64,000 bases of DNA from Nesterenkonia salmonea. GTDB taxonomy: Bacteria > Actinomycetota > Actinomycetes > Actinomycetales > Micrococcaceae. Numbering within the stretch: the stretch's first letter is position 1; every line of letters begins with the position of its first letter. The notes under the pieces were generated by a model. The model was given only the letters and a program-made list of their open reading frames with translations, was not told the origin of the DNA and ran no database searches. Location: NCBI RefSeq assembly GCF_005771525.1, contig NZ_VAVZ01000004.1:50165-114164 (forward strand), given 5' to 3'. This document shows positions 27,579-36,029 of this stretch, in pieces. Both the position numbers and the translations under genes were made by a program.

Positions 27579-28592
27579 ATGCCCTACCCTGATATCCCTA
27601 CCGAAGGAACATCCCAGACTATGCGCCGCCCTCAAGACACGATCCTAGACACCGGATCCAGTGACTCGCAGTCCATCAATCACATGACGGTTCCCGTTGA
27701 AGAGGCGTTTACCGAGAAATTGCGTGAACTGCGCACTCTCAAGCTCTTCAGCTGGAACATATGGTTCGGCGGGCGGGAGATCACTGATGCGCATGCCAAG
27801 CAGACTGCCGTGCTCAACGCAGAGGAAGCCGATATCGTCTTCCTACAGGAATGCTTCGGGACTGCCGGTCAGCAGTTGGGGCGGAGCACCGGCATGACGG
27901 TGGCTCAGCAGGACTATGACTGTGCCGTGCTCAGCGCGTCACCGATTCGGCTGCTGAAGACCGATACCACTTCCTACGCGACCGCGGCTCTGGTCCAGAC
28001 TCGCAGCGGGGACGTGCTGGCCTGGTCGGTCCACCTTGCTGCATGGGATTACGGCCCCTACCGCAGCGATGAGCTTCCCCAGAACGCCAGGGAAGTCTTC
28101 GCCCAACCGGGTGAGCAGAAGCGCACCGCTGAAGCCGAACAAGTTCTCGCCGAGACCCAGAGGCTCCGGACCGAATTGGGCGATATCCAGGTGATCGTCG
28201 CAGGAGACTTCAACGTGCCGTCCGGACTCGACTGGGCAGGTGAGCACAGGCCAGCACTGCAGTGGCCGGCTACCCAGAAGTTCCTCGACGCCGGGTACAC
28301 CGATGCCTTCCGCAGCGCCCATCCGGACCCCGTGCAGGCCCCAGGGCTGAGCTGGTCGCAGATCGAAACGCTGGAGAACGAACCCAGGGACCGTATCGAT
28401 TTCATCTTTGTGCTGGGGATGGAGGTCATCAGCGCAGATCACCTAGGTGGAGCAGCTGACGACGCGGATGCTCCGGCGGATCCCGGATTCACCGAGTACG
28501 GCGGGACTGCCCAGCACATTCCTCACCAGCGCGAAAACGCCTTCCCCTCAGACCACCTGGCCGTGCGGGCGACGATTCGCAACCGGGAGTAA
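27579..28592 (+). CDS. Endonuclease/exonuclease/phosphatase (EEP) family hydrolase
   Basis: A 337-aa Mg2+-dependent phosphodiesterase of the DNase I/sphingomyelinase fold. All core motifs are visible: SWNIW (Asn60), VFLQE (Glu91), SVHLAAW (His152), AGDFNVP (Asp210, Asn212), DRIDFIF (Asp274) and the catalytic SDHLAV (Asp325, His326). No signal peptide or membrane helix is seen, so it acts inside the cell, unlike secreted sphingomyelinases or nucleases. It starts 12 bp after the HAD gene and ends the operon, 11 bp from a convergent monooxygenase. An importer plus cytoplasmic phosphodiesterase plus phosphatase suggests stepwise dismantling of a phosphodiester. Confidence 0.85.
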   Translation: MPYPDIPTEGTSQTMRRPQDTILDTGSSDSQSINHMTVPVEEAFTEKLRELRTLKLFSWNIWFGGREITDAHAKQTAVLNAEEADIVFLQECFGTAGQQLGRSTGMTVAQQDYDCAVLSASPIRLLKTDTTSYATAALVQTRSGDVLAWSVHLAAWDYGPYRSDELPQNAREVFAQPGEQKRTAEAEQVLAETQRLRTELGDIQVIVAGDFNVPSGLDWAGEHRPALQWPATQKFLDAGYTDAFRSAHPDPVQAPGLSWSQIETLENEPRDRIDFIFVLGMEVISADHLGGAADDADAPADPGFTEYGGTAQHIPHQRENAFPSDHLAVRATIRNRE

Positions 28593-28603
28593 ACACCCCT
28601 GCT

Positions 28604-30007
28604 CTAGCGGGTGCGCCTGAGCTGGAACTGCGCGCCATGGTGGTTGTCAGCAAGATGATTGCCTTGGCCGAAGAGCTTGTTTCTGAGAGTCCCGGGTGCG
28701 TACTCGGTTTTGTAGCGGCCCAGCTTCTGCAGCTCAGGCACCACGTGCTCAACGATGTCTTCGAACGTGCCCGGAGTGATGTGGTAAGCGAGATTGAAAC
28801 CGTCAATATCGGTTTCTTCCTGCCATTCGATTAGCTGCTGGGCGGCGGTTGGACCGTCTCCGATGATCACCGGGCCAAAACCTCCCACGCCGACCCACTC
28901 AGCCAGCTGGCGCACAGTCCAGACCTCATCCTCGCGTCCTGAGGCTTTCTGGAAGGTCTCCACCGTGGATTGGATGGCATTGGATTCGACGTCGCCGATG
29001 GGCTGGTCAAGGTCAAACTGGGACAGGTCGATGCCCATCCACCCGGACATCAGCACCAGGCCACCCTCAGCGTCGACGTACTGTGTCAGGTCGTCGTATT
29101 TCGCCTGTGCGGCGTCGTTATCCGCCCCAGTGACGACGGTCTGCATTGCGAAGATGCGGACATCGTAGGGGTCCCGGCCGGCATCAGCCACTGCCTGGCG
29201 GATCCTCTGCACAGAGGCTTTGGCGAGCTCCTTGGTGGGTGGGTTGATGAACACGGCCTCGGCATGTTTGCCGGCGAAAGCGCGCCCCCTGGTGGAGGCC
29301 CCCGCCTGGTAGATCACCGGGGTGCGTTGTGGTGAGGGTTCGACGACCCCGATACCAGGAGTCTTGAAGAACTCACCCTGGTGTTCGATCCGGTGGACTT
29401 TCGTGGGGTCGGTGAAGACCCCCGACTCTTTGTCGGCGAGGACGGCGTCGTCTTCCCAGGAGCCCTCTAGCAGTTTGTAGACCACATCCATGTACTCATC
29501 AGCATGGTCATAGCGCTGATCGTGCTCCATTTGGTCATCCTGGCCCATGTTCTGAGCCGCCGAGGGCAGGTAGCCGGTGACCACGTTCCAACCGACGCGA
29601 CCTCCTGTGAGGTGATCCAGGGTGCCGAGTCGGCGAGAGAATGGGTAGGGATGCTCGTAGGCAGTCCCGGCGGTAATTCCGAATCCGAGGTTCTCTGTCA
29701 CGGCGGCCATGGCCGAGACCAAGAGGAAGGGATCCTGCAGCGGAATTTGGGCTCCGGCGCGCAGAGCCGCCTCAGGGTTCTCGCCAAACACGTCGTAGGG
29801 CCCGAGCACATCGGCGATGAAGAGCCCGTCGAAGAGCCCTGCTTCCAATGTTTTCGCAATATGAGTCCAGTACCCGATGGTGTTGTAGTCGCGGGCCCGG
29901 TCTTCTGGATGACGCCAGAGTCCGGGTGACTGGTGAACTACGCAGTTCATGTCGAAGGCGTTGAACAGGATTTCCCGGTGGCCAGCGGCGGTGGTGGGGT
30001 AGCTCAT
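28604..30007 (-). CDS. FMN-dependent monooxygenase, NtaA/SnaA/DszA family (copy 1)
   Basis: A 467-aa luciferase-like flavoprotein that would oxidise an organosulfur (or similar) compound with O2 and reduced FMN from a partner reductase. The family signatures are present: LEAGLFDGLFIADVLG, GITAGTAYEHPYPFSRRLGTLDHLTGGRVGWNVVTGY, and SPQRTPVIYQAGASTRGRAFAG. The ~450-aa length with the GGRVGWNVVT motif separates it from SsuD-type alkanesulfonate monooxygenases. It is last in a riboswitch-led unit after a sulfonate-type importer, so its substrate is probably what that importer brings in. GAGGAG precedes the ATG by 6 nt. Confidence 0.9.
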   Translation of the reverse strand: MSYPTTAAGHREILFNAFDMNCVVHQSPGLWRHPEDRARDYNTIGYWTHIAKTLEAGLFDGLFIADVLGPYDVFGENPEAALRAGAQIPLQDPFLLVSAMAAVTENLGFGITAGTAYEHPYPFSRRLGTLDHLTGGRVGWNVVTGYLPSAAQNMGQDDQMEHDQRYDHADEYMDVVYKLLEGSWEDDAVLADKESGVFTDPTKVHRIEHQGEFFKTPGIGVVEPSPQRTPVIYQAGASTRGRAFAGKHAEAVFINPPTKELAKASVQRIRQAVADAGRDPYDVRIFAMQTVVTGADNDAAQAKYDDLTQYVDAEGGLVLMSGWMGIDLSQFDLDQPIGDVESNAIQSTVETFQKASGREDEVWTVRQLAEWVGVGGFGPVIIGDGPTAAQQLIEWQEETDIDGFNLAYHITPGTFEDIVEHVVPELQKLGRYKTEYAPGTLRNKLFGQGNHLADNHHGAQFQLRRTR

Positions 30008-30018
30008 GGTGTTCTCCT

Positions 30019-30822
30019 CTACGCCCAGGTCTTCAGGGCTTTGCGTTCGATGATGCCTAGCAGAGCGTCGGTGGTTTTGCCGAGTATGGCGAGTAGCACG
30101 ATGGCCAACAGCAGCCGGTCTACTCGTCCGTTGTTTTGGGATTCGATCAGCAGGAAGCCCAGTCCTTCGGATGAGGCAAGGAGTTCTGCTGCGACCAGGA
30201 AGAGCCAGGACTGCGCCAATGCGAGCCGGAGACCTGAGAACACCGGTGGCACTACGGCAGGAAGCTGCACCGTTGTCAGCAGTCTGGTGCCGTGGTAACC
30301 GAAGGCGCGGCCAGCCTCGACCAGATGCGGGTCAACGTGCCGCAGCGCAGAGTGGACTGAGGTGAAGACGGGGAAGAACGCTCCGATGGCGATGAGCAGG
30401 ACTTTGCCGTCCTCACCGATACCCACCCACAGCAGGATCAGAGGCACCCAGGCAAGGGAGGGCACCGCCCGGAAAGCGCCCACAGTGGGGTGGAGCAGAC
30501 CATCGGCTAGACGAGACAGTCCCAGTAGGGAGCCCAGAAGCAGGCCCGCGACTGCCCCGAAGAAGAAGCCGAACAGCACACGTTGGACGGAGATCCCTAC
30601 GTGGGCGAACAGCGCGCCATCCTCCAGCAGCCCTACCCCTGCGTCGAGCACCCGTTGGGGTGCCGGCAGCTGCGTCGGGGTGAAAAGGTCTAAGGGACCT
30701 GTCACCAGCCACCACAGTCCCAGGATGAGAAGTGGGACTGCGGCGCCCAGAAGTATTCGACCACCAGGTACAGACTTCGCGCGTCCGGGCGCGGCCGCTG
30801 GTGTTGCGAGAGTGGTCGTCAT
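30019..30822 (-). CDS. ABC importer permease, SsuC/TauC-like
   Basis: A 267-aa six-helix membrane subunit with the EAA loop VEAGRAFGYHGTRLLTTVQLPAVVPPVFSGLR, typical of nitrate/sulfonate/taurine importers. The ATG overlaps the stop of the binding-protein gene (ATGA), and the gene is followed after 11 bp by a DszA-type monooxygenase. Together with the SsuA-like and SsuB-like neighbours it makes a complete importer. Confidence 0.9.
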   Translation of the reverse strand: MTTTLATPAAAPGRAKSVPGGRILLGAAVPLLILGLWWLVTGPLDLFTPTQLPAPQRVLDAGVGLLEDGALFAHVGISVQRVLFGFFFGAVAGLLLGSLLGLSRLADGLLHPTVGAFRAVPSLAWVPLILLWVGIGEDGKVLLIAIGAFFPVFTSVHSALRHVDPHLVEAGRAFGYHGTRLLTTVQLPAVVPPVFSGLRLALAQSWLFLVAAELLASSEGLGFLLIESQNNGRVDRLLLAIVLLAILGKTTDALLGIIERKALKTWA

Positions 30823-31886
30823 TGGTCCTCATCCTCAGTGATGCTCGCCTCGTCGGCGGCGTCTTCGGTGCCTTCAGCCTCAGTTGCCTCGCGGTCCTGA
30901 GCGAAATCAGACCAGAAAAGGTCTTCCAAGGCGTCGTCTACGGCGTCCTGGCTGTCGACGTCGCCGTTCTCTACGAAGAATGGGCCCACTGGTTCCAAAG
31001 CGGCGTAGAGGTCATCGCCTGGAACGGGGTCGATGTCGAAGTTCACCCGCTCGTTGAGCACCAGTTCTGCGACGTCTCCGTCGATGCCGGCATATTCGGC
31101 GAGGATGTCGGCCGTTTCATCAGGGTTCTCCAGTGCCCACTGGCGGGCCTGTTCGTAGACGTTGACGACGACTTGGGCGATCTCAGGGTGGTTCTCGATG
31201 AAATCACCGGTCGCGTTGATGACGCTGTAGGTGTTGAAATCGATATTCCGGTAGACCAGCTCAGCTCCGTCTACCTCAGCGCTCGCCATAATCGGGTCCA
31301 GTCCGGCCCAGGCGTCGACGTCTCCGTTGTCGAGTGCCTGCCGACCGTCAGCGTGTTGGAGGGACTGAACTTCCACATCGTCAAGTGAGAGCCCGTGTTC
31401 GTCGAGGGTGCGGGCGAGGAAGAAGAAGGGATCTGTCGCCAGAGTCGCGGCAACCGTGGCACCTTCCAGGTCCTCTGCGCTTTCGATTCCTGAACCTTCG
31501 CGGGTGACCAGGGCGGACCACTCAGGTTGGGATTCAATGAGGATGGTGTGAGTGTCTGCCCCGACCGCCCGGTTCAGCAGCGCGGCTGAACCTGCGGTGG
31601 AACCGATGTGGATGTTCCCTGCTCGCAGGTTTTCATTGGCGCGATTGGAGCCGTGCGACTGGGTCCATTCCACGTCCACGTCGTGATCTTCGAGTTCCTC
31701 TTCGAGCCATCCATGCTCAAGGATCACCAATGAGAGCGGATTGTAGGTGGCGAAATCGATGTTGAGGGTGTCCAACTCGTCATCTCCCCCGCAGGCAGTG
31801 GTCGCTAGCAGTGCCGCAGCTGCTGAGGTGGCGATGGCGGGCTTGAGCCTGGTCTGGAGGGAAGTGGGCACGTCGGGGCCTTTCAT
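30819..31886 (-). CDS. ABC importer substrate-binding lipoprotein, SsuA/TauA-like
   Basis: Binding protein for an organosulfur compound, anchored by a lipobox (LATTAC). Family features are FATYNPLSLVILEHGWLEEEL, NIHIGSTAGSAALLNRAVG, and ESAEDLEGATVAATLATDPFFFLARTL. I start it at ATG 31884-31886; a GTG at 31869-31871, with AAAGG 7 nt before it, is an equally good start and gives a more typical signal peptide. The only Cys is the lipobox, so it is not a DszB desulfinase, which shares this fold. The tail is strongly acidic. Confidence 0.87.
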   Translation of the reverse strand: MKGPDVPTSLQTRLKPAIATSAAAALLATTACGGDDELDTLNIDFATYNPLSLVILEHGWLEEELEDHDVDVEWTQSHGSNRANENLRAGNIHIGSTAGSAALLNRAVGADTHTILIESQPEWSALVTREGSGIESAEDLEGATVAATLATDPFFFLARTLDEHGLSLDDVEVQSLQHADGRQALDNGDVDAWAGLDPIMASAEVDGAELVYRNIDFNTYSVINATGDFIENHPEIAQVVVNVYEQARQWALENPDETADILAEYAGIDGDVAELVLNERVNFDIDPVPGDDLYAALEPVGPFFVENGDVDSQDAVDDALEDLFWSDFAQDREATEAEGTEDAADEASITEDEDQ

Positions 31887-31947
31887 GGTGATCATTGAAT
31901 GCGAGTGAGATGTGTGGGACCAGGCGAACTTGGCGTGGTCCCGGGGG

Positions 31948-32790
31948 TCAGCGAGAGTCCACGCCGAGGCCGGCGTAGAGTTCGCTGCGAAGTTGGGCAA
32001 GATCGGTCGCGGCCCGGTCTCGGGGCCGTTTCCCAGGCACGGGGACGAGTGACTTCACCGTGGCTCCCTCAGCCGTATCTGAGCGGCGTCCACCCAACAG
32101 AAGGATGCGGTCGGCCAGTTGCAATGCCTCGTTGACATCGTGGGTCACCAGCAGCACAGTGGTGCCGGTCTGGGCGTGGATGTCCAGGAGGAGGTCCTGC
32201 ATTTTGAGGCGGGTCAGAGCATCGAGAGCACCGAACGGCTCATCCAGGAGCAGCACTCCCGGCTGCCGCGCCAAAGCACGTGCCAGTGACGCTCTCTGGG
32301 CCATGCCGCCGGAGATTTCTCGGGGACGCAGGGCGGCACGGTCGGAGAGGCCCACCAGCTCCAGTAGCTCCACAACACGGGCTTGACCTTCAGCTTTGCT
32401 GAGGTTGCGAGGCAGGCCGAGCTCTACGTTCCTGCGGATGCTGCGCCACGGAAGCAGGCGTGGTTCCTGAAAACCGACGGCTGTGCGCTCGTCGTAGCGG
32501 GTCACAGCGCTGTCACCTATGACGATGTCACCGGTAAAGCCCTCATCCAGCCCTCCGACGGCGCGGAGCAGTGTTGATTTGCCGCATCCAGAGGATCCGA
32601 GGATCGCGAGGACCTCTCCCGGCGTCACGGTCAGGGACACGTTTCGCAGAACGGTGCGGCCATCGAAAGCACGGCCGACGTCGTTGAAGCTGACGGAGAG
32701 GGATTCCGACGCTACTGTCTCGCTGGGCACCACTGGTTGGGTGGACGCAGCAGCAGAGTGCCTCTGGTCAAGAGCAGGTGCAGACGTCAT
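31948..32790 (-). CDS. ABC importer ATP-binding protein, SsuB/TauB-like
   Basis: A 280-aa ATPase: Walker A GSSGCGKS, Q-loop VGFQEPRLLPWRS (the PRLLPW form is typical of SsuB/TauB), signature ISGGMAQRASLARAL, Walker B VLLLDEPFGALDA, H-loop VTHDVNEA. It is the first gene of the unit ATPase, binding protein, permease, monooxygenase, and has its own SAM-clan riboswitch directly upstream. Confidence 0.92.
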   Translation of the reverse strand: MTSAPALDQRHSAAASTQPVVPSETVASESLSVSFNDVGRAFDGRTVLRNVSLTVTPGEVLAILGSSGCGKSTLLRAVGGLDEGFTGDIVIGDSAVTRYDERTAVGFQEPRLLPWRSIRRNVELGLPRNLSKAEGQARVVELLELVGLSDRAALRPREISGGMAQRASLARALARQPGVLLLDEPFGALDALTRLKMQDLLLDIHAQTGTTVLLVTHDVNEALQLADRILLLGGRRSDTAEGATVKSLVPVPGKRPRDRAATDLAQLRSELYAGLGVDSR

Positions 32791-32805
32791 GGAAAATAAT
32801 CACTC

Positions 32806-32888
32806 CCATCGGCTCTGGCGTTAGCACCTTGCCCGTAGGCCGGTTGCTGCGACGTCTTCGGGCCAGATCCCTCAGTCGCTCTGGATGG
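32806..32888 (-). promoter_or_regulatory. SAM-clan riboswitch (R1) ahead of the SsuB-like gene
   Basis: Read on the minus strand, CCATC (32888-32884) pairs with GATGG (32810-32806) to close P1. Inside are P2 arms GCGAC/GTCGC, the conserved GAGGGATCTGGCCC, the kink-turn sequence GCAGCAACC and the core GGTGCTAACGCC. This matches the SAM-I/SAM-I-IV class. GGAG at 32806-32803 begins in the P1 3' strand and lies 12 nt before the ATG, so ligand binding may hide the ribosome site. Subclass is uncertain. Confidence 0.85.
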
Positions 32889-32978
32889 TTTGGTACAACT
32901 GGAGCAACTGTAATTGTTCAGCCCTGCGATCCGCAAAAGCGTCTGAGCCGATGCGTCATAAGTCGTAAGAATATGGGT

Positions 32979-34214
32979 TCAGCTGGCGGGTTGGGATTCT
33001 CCGATCGCGTTGAGTCCCTCAGGGAGGGTTCCATTGATTTCATAGTCGCCGATCGCGCGTGCGCGGAAGACGATCGGGTTATGCGTGGCGATGGTCTGGG
33101 CATTGCGCCAGTGGCGGTCCAGAGCTTTGGGTCTCAATGTGGCGGAAGCCCCCAGGGTCTGAAAGAGCTCATGAGTGATCTCCAGCACCAGGTCAGGGAC
33201 CGTGATCTGCGCTTTTTCGACCGCCACTTCCGCTGCGTACACGCTTTCAGGCAGTTCCCCACGGAATTCAGGGTGATGTGTCCCTGCGTCAAGGCCGCTC
33301 TGCAGCGCCCGGTCGTGAACCCGAGCGACGTCGAGAACAGCGGCCTGCGCCACGAAAGTTTTGGAGGACATGCGCCCAATGATCTGTTGAATCAAAGGAT
33401 CCTGCTTGAACGCTGCCCCCGTTGCCGAGGTATTGAACGTTCGGGTGCGCCTGCGCAGGGTTGCGGTGGCATCTCTGAGAGCAGCGTGGGCAATTCCCAC
33501 TTGGACTGCGAGTAGGTAGAGCTGAAAGAACGCGGCCTCATGGACTGCCTCATGCGAGCCGTAGGCCCGGTTCAGGAGGCTCAGCTCAGGTACAAGGACC
33601 TCATCGAAAGTGGTCGTTCCGGTGCCTGTGAGCTTCTGACCGAAGCCATCCCAATCGTCTTCCACCGTCACACCTTCAGCGTCACAGGCGACGACTGCGA
33701 ATCTCCTGCCCTGCTCTCCCTCTTGAGGGGCAGCTGAGACCCGGGTGAAATCAGCGAAGATGGTCCCGGTTGAGTAGAACTTCTCACCCGTGAGAGTGAG
33801 CTGACCGTTGACTACTGTGAGTCGAGTGTTCAGTGTTCCCAAGGCGTTGCCGCCTTTTTCAGTGGAGGCATTGCCTACGGTTCGGCCCCGGAGGACCCGC
33901 GAGTACCAGAGGTCCTGAACCTCGCGTGGTTGGAACCGGAGGGATTCCACGAATCCGAAGTGCCCCCGGTAGAGGTGGGCAATATTGGAGTCGGCTTCTG
34001 CAAGTGCGATCACCTCTGTGATGAGGTGTTCGACACTCACTCCGGGCCCGCCGAAGTGGGCGGGGACCCGCATGGCACCAAAACGCTGTTCATCGAGGAG
34101 AGCGACTTCGTCGAACGGCAAGATGCGGTGGAGATCACGCTCCACAGCACCTTCAGCGATCTCTTCCAGAAGTTCGCTCGGAATGACAGTCTTCCGATCT
34201 GCGCCGATGCTCAT
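32979..34214 (-). CDS. Acyl-CoA dehydrogenase-fold monooxygenase, DszC/SfnB-like (copy 1)
   Basis: A 411-aa flavoprotein of the acyl-CoA dehydrogenase fold. Members near sulfur genes (DszC, SfnB) use reduced FMN and O2 on sulfur compounds rather than acyl-CoA. Seen: DSNIAHLYRGHFGFVE, GEKFYSTGTIFADFTRV, DDWDGFGQKLTGTGTTTF and the C-terminal LDRHWRNAQTIATHNPIVFRARAIGDYEING, typical of DszC-like proteins; the acyl-CoA dehydrogenase catalytic Glu is not apparent. The ATG overlaps the preceding metQ-like stop by 4 bp, so it is the last gene of the metN operon. Confidence 0.82.
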   Translation of the reverse strand: MSIGADRKTVIPSELLEEIAEGAVERDLHRILPFDEVALLDEQRFGAMRVPAHFGGPGVSVEHLITEVIALAEADSNIAHLYRGHFGFVESLRFQPREVQDLWYSRVLRGRTVGNASTEKGGNALGTLNTRLTVVNGQLTLTGEKFYSTGTIFADFTRVSAAPQEGEQGRRFAVVACDAEGVTVEDDWDGFGQKLTGTGTTTFDEVLVPELSLLNRAYGSHEAVHEAAFFQLYLLAVQVGIAHAALRDATATLRRRTRTFNTSATGAAFKQDPLIQQIIGRMSSKTFVAQAAVLDVARVHDRALQSGLDAGTHHPEFRGELPESVYAAEVAVEKAQITVPDLVLEITHELFQTLGASATLRPKALDRHWRNAQTIATHNPIVFRARAIGDYEINGTLPEGLNAIGESQPAS

Positions 34215-35086
34215 TGGTTCGCCTCCTCCCATGCGGCATCAATGTCACGGTCGAAAGCCGGCGTCAGCAGTCCTCCGAGGTAGTCCCCGTACCAGTGACG
34301 GACCTCTTCAGAGTGGTAGGCGGACTTCAACGCTTCATACTTCTCTGGCTCATCCTCTTTGAATCCGGGCTGGGCGACAATCGTCATGGCGAAGGGCAGT
34401 GCCTCGTCCTGCGTTTCGATTATCAGGGCCTCCTCTGGCATGACGTCGACCTCTGCCAGGAGCCTGGCGAAGCCGAAGACAGCGTCGACGTCGTCATAGA
34501 CAGTGCCAACTGATTGCTGATCAACTTCCACGAACTCCAGCTCTTTGGGATTCTCGGTGATGTCATCCACGCTCAGCTCGGGTGTGCTTTTGGACTCGTC
34601 TACCTCAATAGCTCCGGCCCGGGCCAGGAGTCGAATCCCGCGCCCGTTATTCGCGGTGTCAACTGGGAGCGCAATCTGTGCTGAATGCGGGAGGTCCGCA
34701 ACCGAGTCATACTCCCTGGAGTAGATCCCGGAGGGCTGTTCGAACATAAAGAACAGCGGCTCAAGGTCCAGATCGTGATCCTGGTTGAACTGCCACAGGT
34801 ACGTGAGGTTCTGGAAGAAGTTGACGTCATACTCACCGTTATCCACAGAGAAATTGGGCTGGATGATGTCCGTGACGTAGGTGGTCTCCAGAGTCCAGCC
34901 GTCGTCCTCCAAGAGCTCCTTGGCAATCTCCGTTGGCTCTTGGAACGGAGCATTCTCCGTCACCACCATGGTGATGGTTTCATCCTCTCCGCCTCCTGGG
35001 ATCAGCCCGCAACTTGTCAGTGCCCAGACCGAGGTGCCGGCTACCGCTGCAGCAAGAGTCTTTCGTGAAAAACGTGTGCGTGTCAC
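34211..35086 (-). CDS. Methionine-type ABC substrate-binding lipoprotein (MetQ-like, copy 2)
   Basis: A 291-aa NlpA/MetQ-family binding protein with lipobox ALTSC. Family segments: ITMVVTENAPFQEPTEIAKELLED, DIIQPNFSVDNGEYDVNFFQNLTYLWQFN, ADLPHSAQIALPVDTANNGRGIRLLARAGAIEV. The GTG at 35084-35086 is preceded by GAGGAGG. It shows the same layout as the adjacent copy 1, clearly by duplication, but much residue divergence. It may widen substrate range (for example methionine sulfoxide or another thioether), which is inference. Confidence 0.87.
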   Translation of the reverse strand: MTRTRFSRKTLAAAVAGTSVWALTSCGLIPGGGEDETITMVVTENAPFQEPTEIAKELLEDDGWTLETTYVTDIIQPNFSVDNGEYDVNFFQNLTYLWQFNQDHDLDLEPLFFMFEQPSGIYSREYDSVADLPHSAQIALPVDTANNGRGIRLLARAGAIEVDESKSTPELSVDDITENPKELEFVEVDQQSVGTVYDDVDAVFGFARLLAEVDVMPEEALIIETQDEALPFAMTIVAQPGFKEDEPEKYEALKSAYHSEEVRHWYGDYLGGLLTPAFDRDIDAAWEEANQ

Positions 35087-35103
35087 AGTCGGACTCTGCC
35101 TCC

Positions 35104-35988
35104 TCAGGCGTCGCCATCGGTGAAGTCGGCCCAGATCTCTTCTGCGTTGTCCAGAGTGATGAAGTCGGCGTAGTCGATGACGCCACCTTGATATTCGTCG
35201 AACCACTGCTCAATCTCAGGTGATTGGAAGGCATCTTGGAGTGCCTGCGCCTGCTCATCTGTCACACCCTCGGGCCCGACTGCCACCACACAGGTGAAAG
35301 GTGTGCGCACCTCATCGCGCCCGTCCTCCAGATGGACCAAGGTGTCTTCAACCTCGTATCCGGCCTCTGCCACCAAACGGACGAAAGCGAATCCGAGGTC
35401 AACGTCAGGCAACACCTGGGCCCCCGACTGCTGATCAGTCTCCACAAACTGGAGGTCTCGAGGGTTGTCGGTAATGTGGTTCTGGGTCAGTTCGATCACG
35501 GAGACATCTTGATCGATCTCAATGAGTCCGGCGTCCGCCAGCAGCTGCAGCGCACGGCCGTTATTGGATGGGTCCACCGGAAGGTTCACCTCGGCACCAT
35601 CGGGGATGTCGTCAATGTCGTCGTACTCCAGTGAAAACAGACCCGACGGCGCGTAGTAGACCGAGAACAGGGGTTGAACCTCAGTGTTGTTGGAGTCGTT
35701 GAAGTTGTTCAAATAGGCCAAGTGTTGGAAATAGTTGGCCTCGTACTCACCGGTCTGCACCACCTGGTTGGGCTGATTGATGTCAGTCATGTAGGTGATG
35801 TCGAGCTCATAGCCCTGCTCTTCGAGCAGTTCTGCAGCAATCTCTGCGGGCTCCTGGAAGGGGGCGGACTCAGTGACCACAATGCTGATGGTCTCTTCAC
35901 CCTCTCCCGCCAAGCCGCAGCCCGTGGCGGCCAGGGCCAATGCTGGCAGCGCGGCGGTGGAGGTGAGCAGGCGGCGTCGTACGTTCAT
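35104..35988 (-). CDS. metQ: Methionine-type ABC substrate-binding lipoprotein (MetQ, copy 1)
   Basis: A 294-aa MetQ/NlpA-type lipoprotein (lipobox LAATGC). Contains ISIVVTESAPFQEPAEIAAELLEE, NQPNQVVQTGEYEANYFQHLAYLNNFN and DGAEVNLPVDPSNNGRALQLLADAGLIEI. It captures methionine or a derivative and delivers it to MetI. ATG at 35986-35988 is the start; the longer in-frame start upstream lacks a signal. It lies 41 bp after metI and 17 bp before the second copy. Confidence 0.9.
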   Translation of the reverse strand: MNVRRRLLTSTAALPALALAATGCGLAGEGEETISIVVTESAPFQEPAEIAAELLEEQGYELDITYMTDINQPNQVVQTGEYEANYFQHLAYLNNFNDSNNTEVQPLFSVYYAPSGLFSLEYDDIDDIPDGAEVNLPVDPSNNGRALQLLADAGLIEIDQDVSVIELTQNHITDNPRDLQFVETDQQSGAQVLPDVDLGFAFVRLVAEAGYEVEDTLVHLEDGRDEVRTPFTCVVAVGPEGVTDEQAQALQDAFQSPEIEQWFDEYQGGVIDYADFITLDNAEEIWADFTDGDA

Positions 35989-36029
35989 GGGTTCTCTTTC
36001 TGATGCGATGTGAATTGGGAAGACTGGTC

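Noticed and set aside
30819..31886. Possible DszB-type desulfinase, because DszB shares the SsuA/TauA fold
   Set aside because: The only cysteine is in the lipobox, and the protein sits between an ATPase and a permease as a binding protein does.
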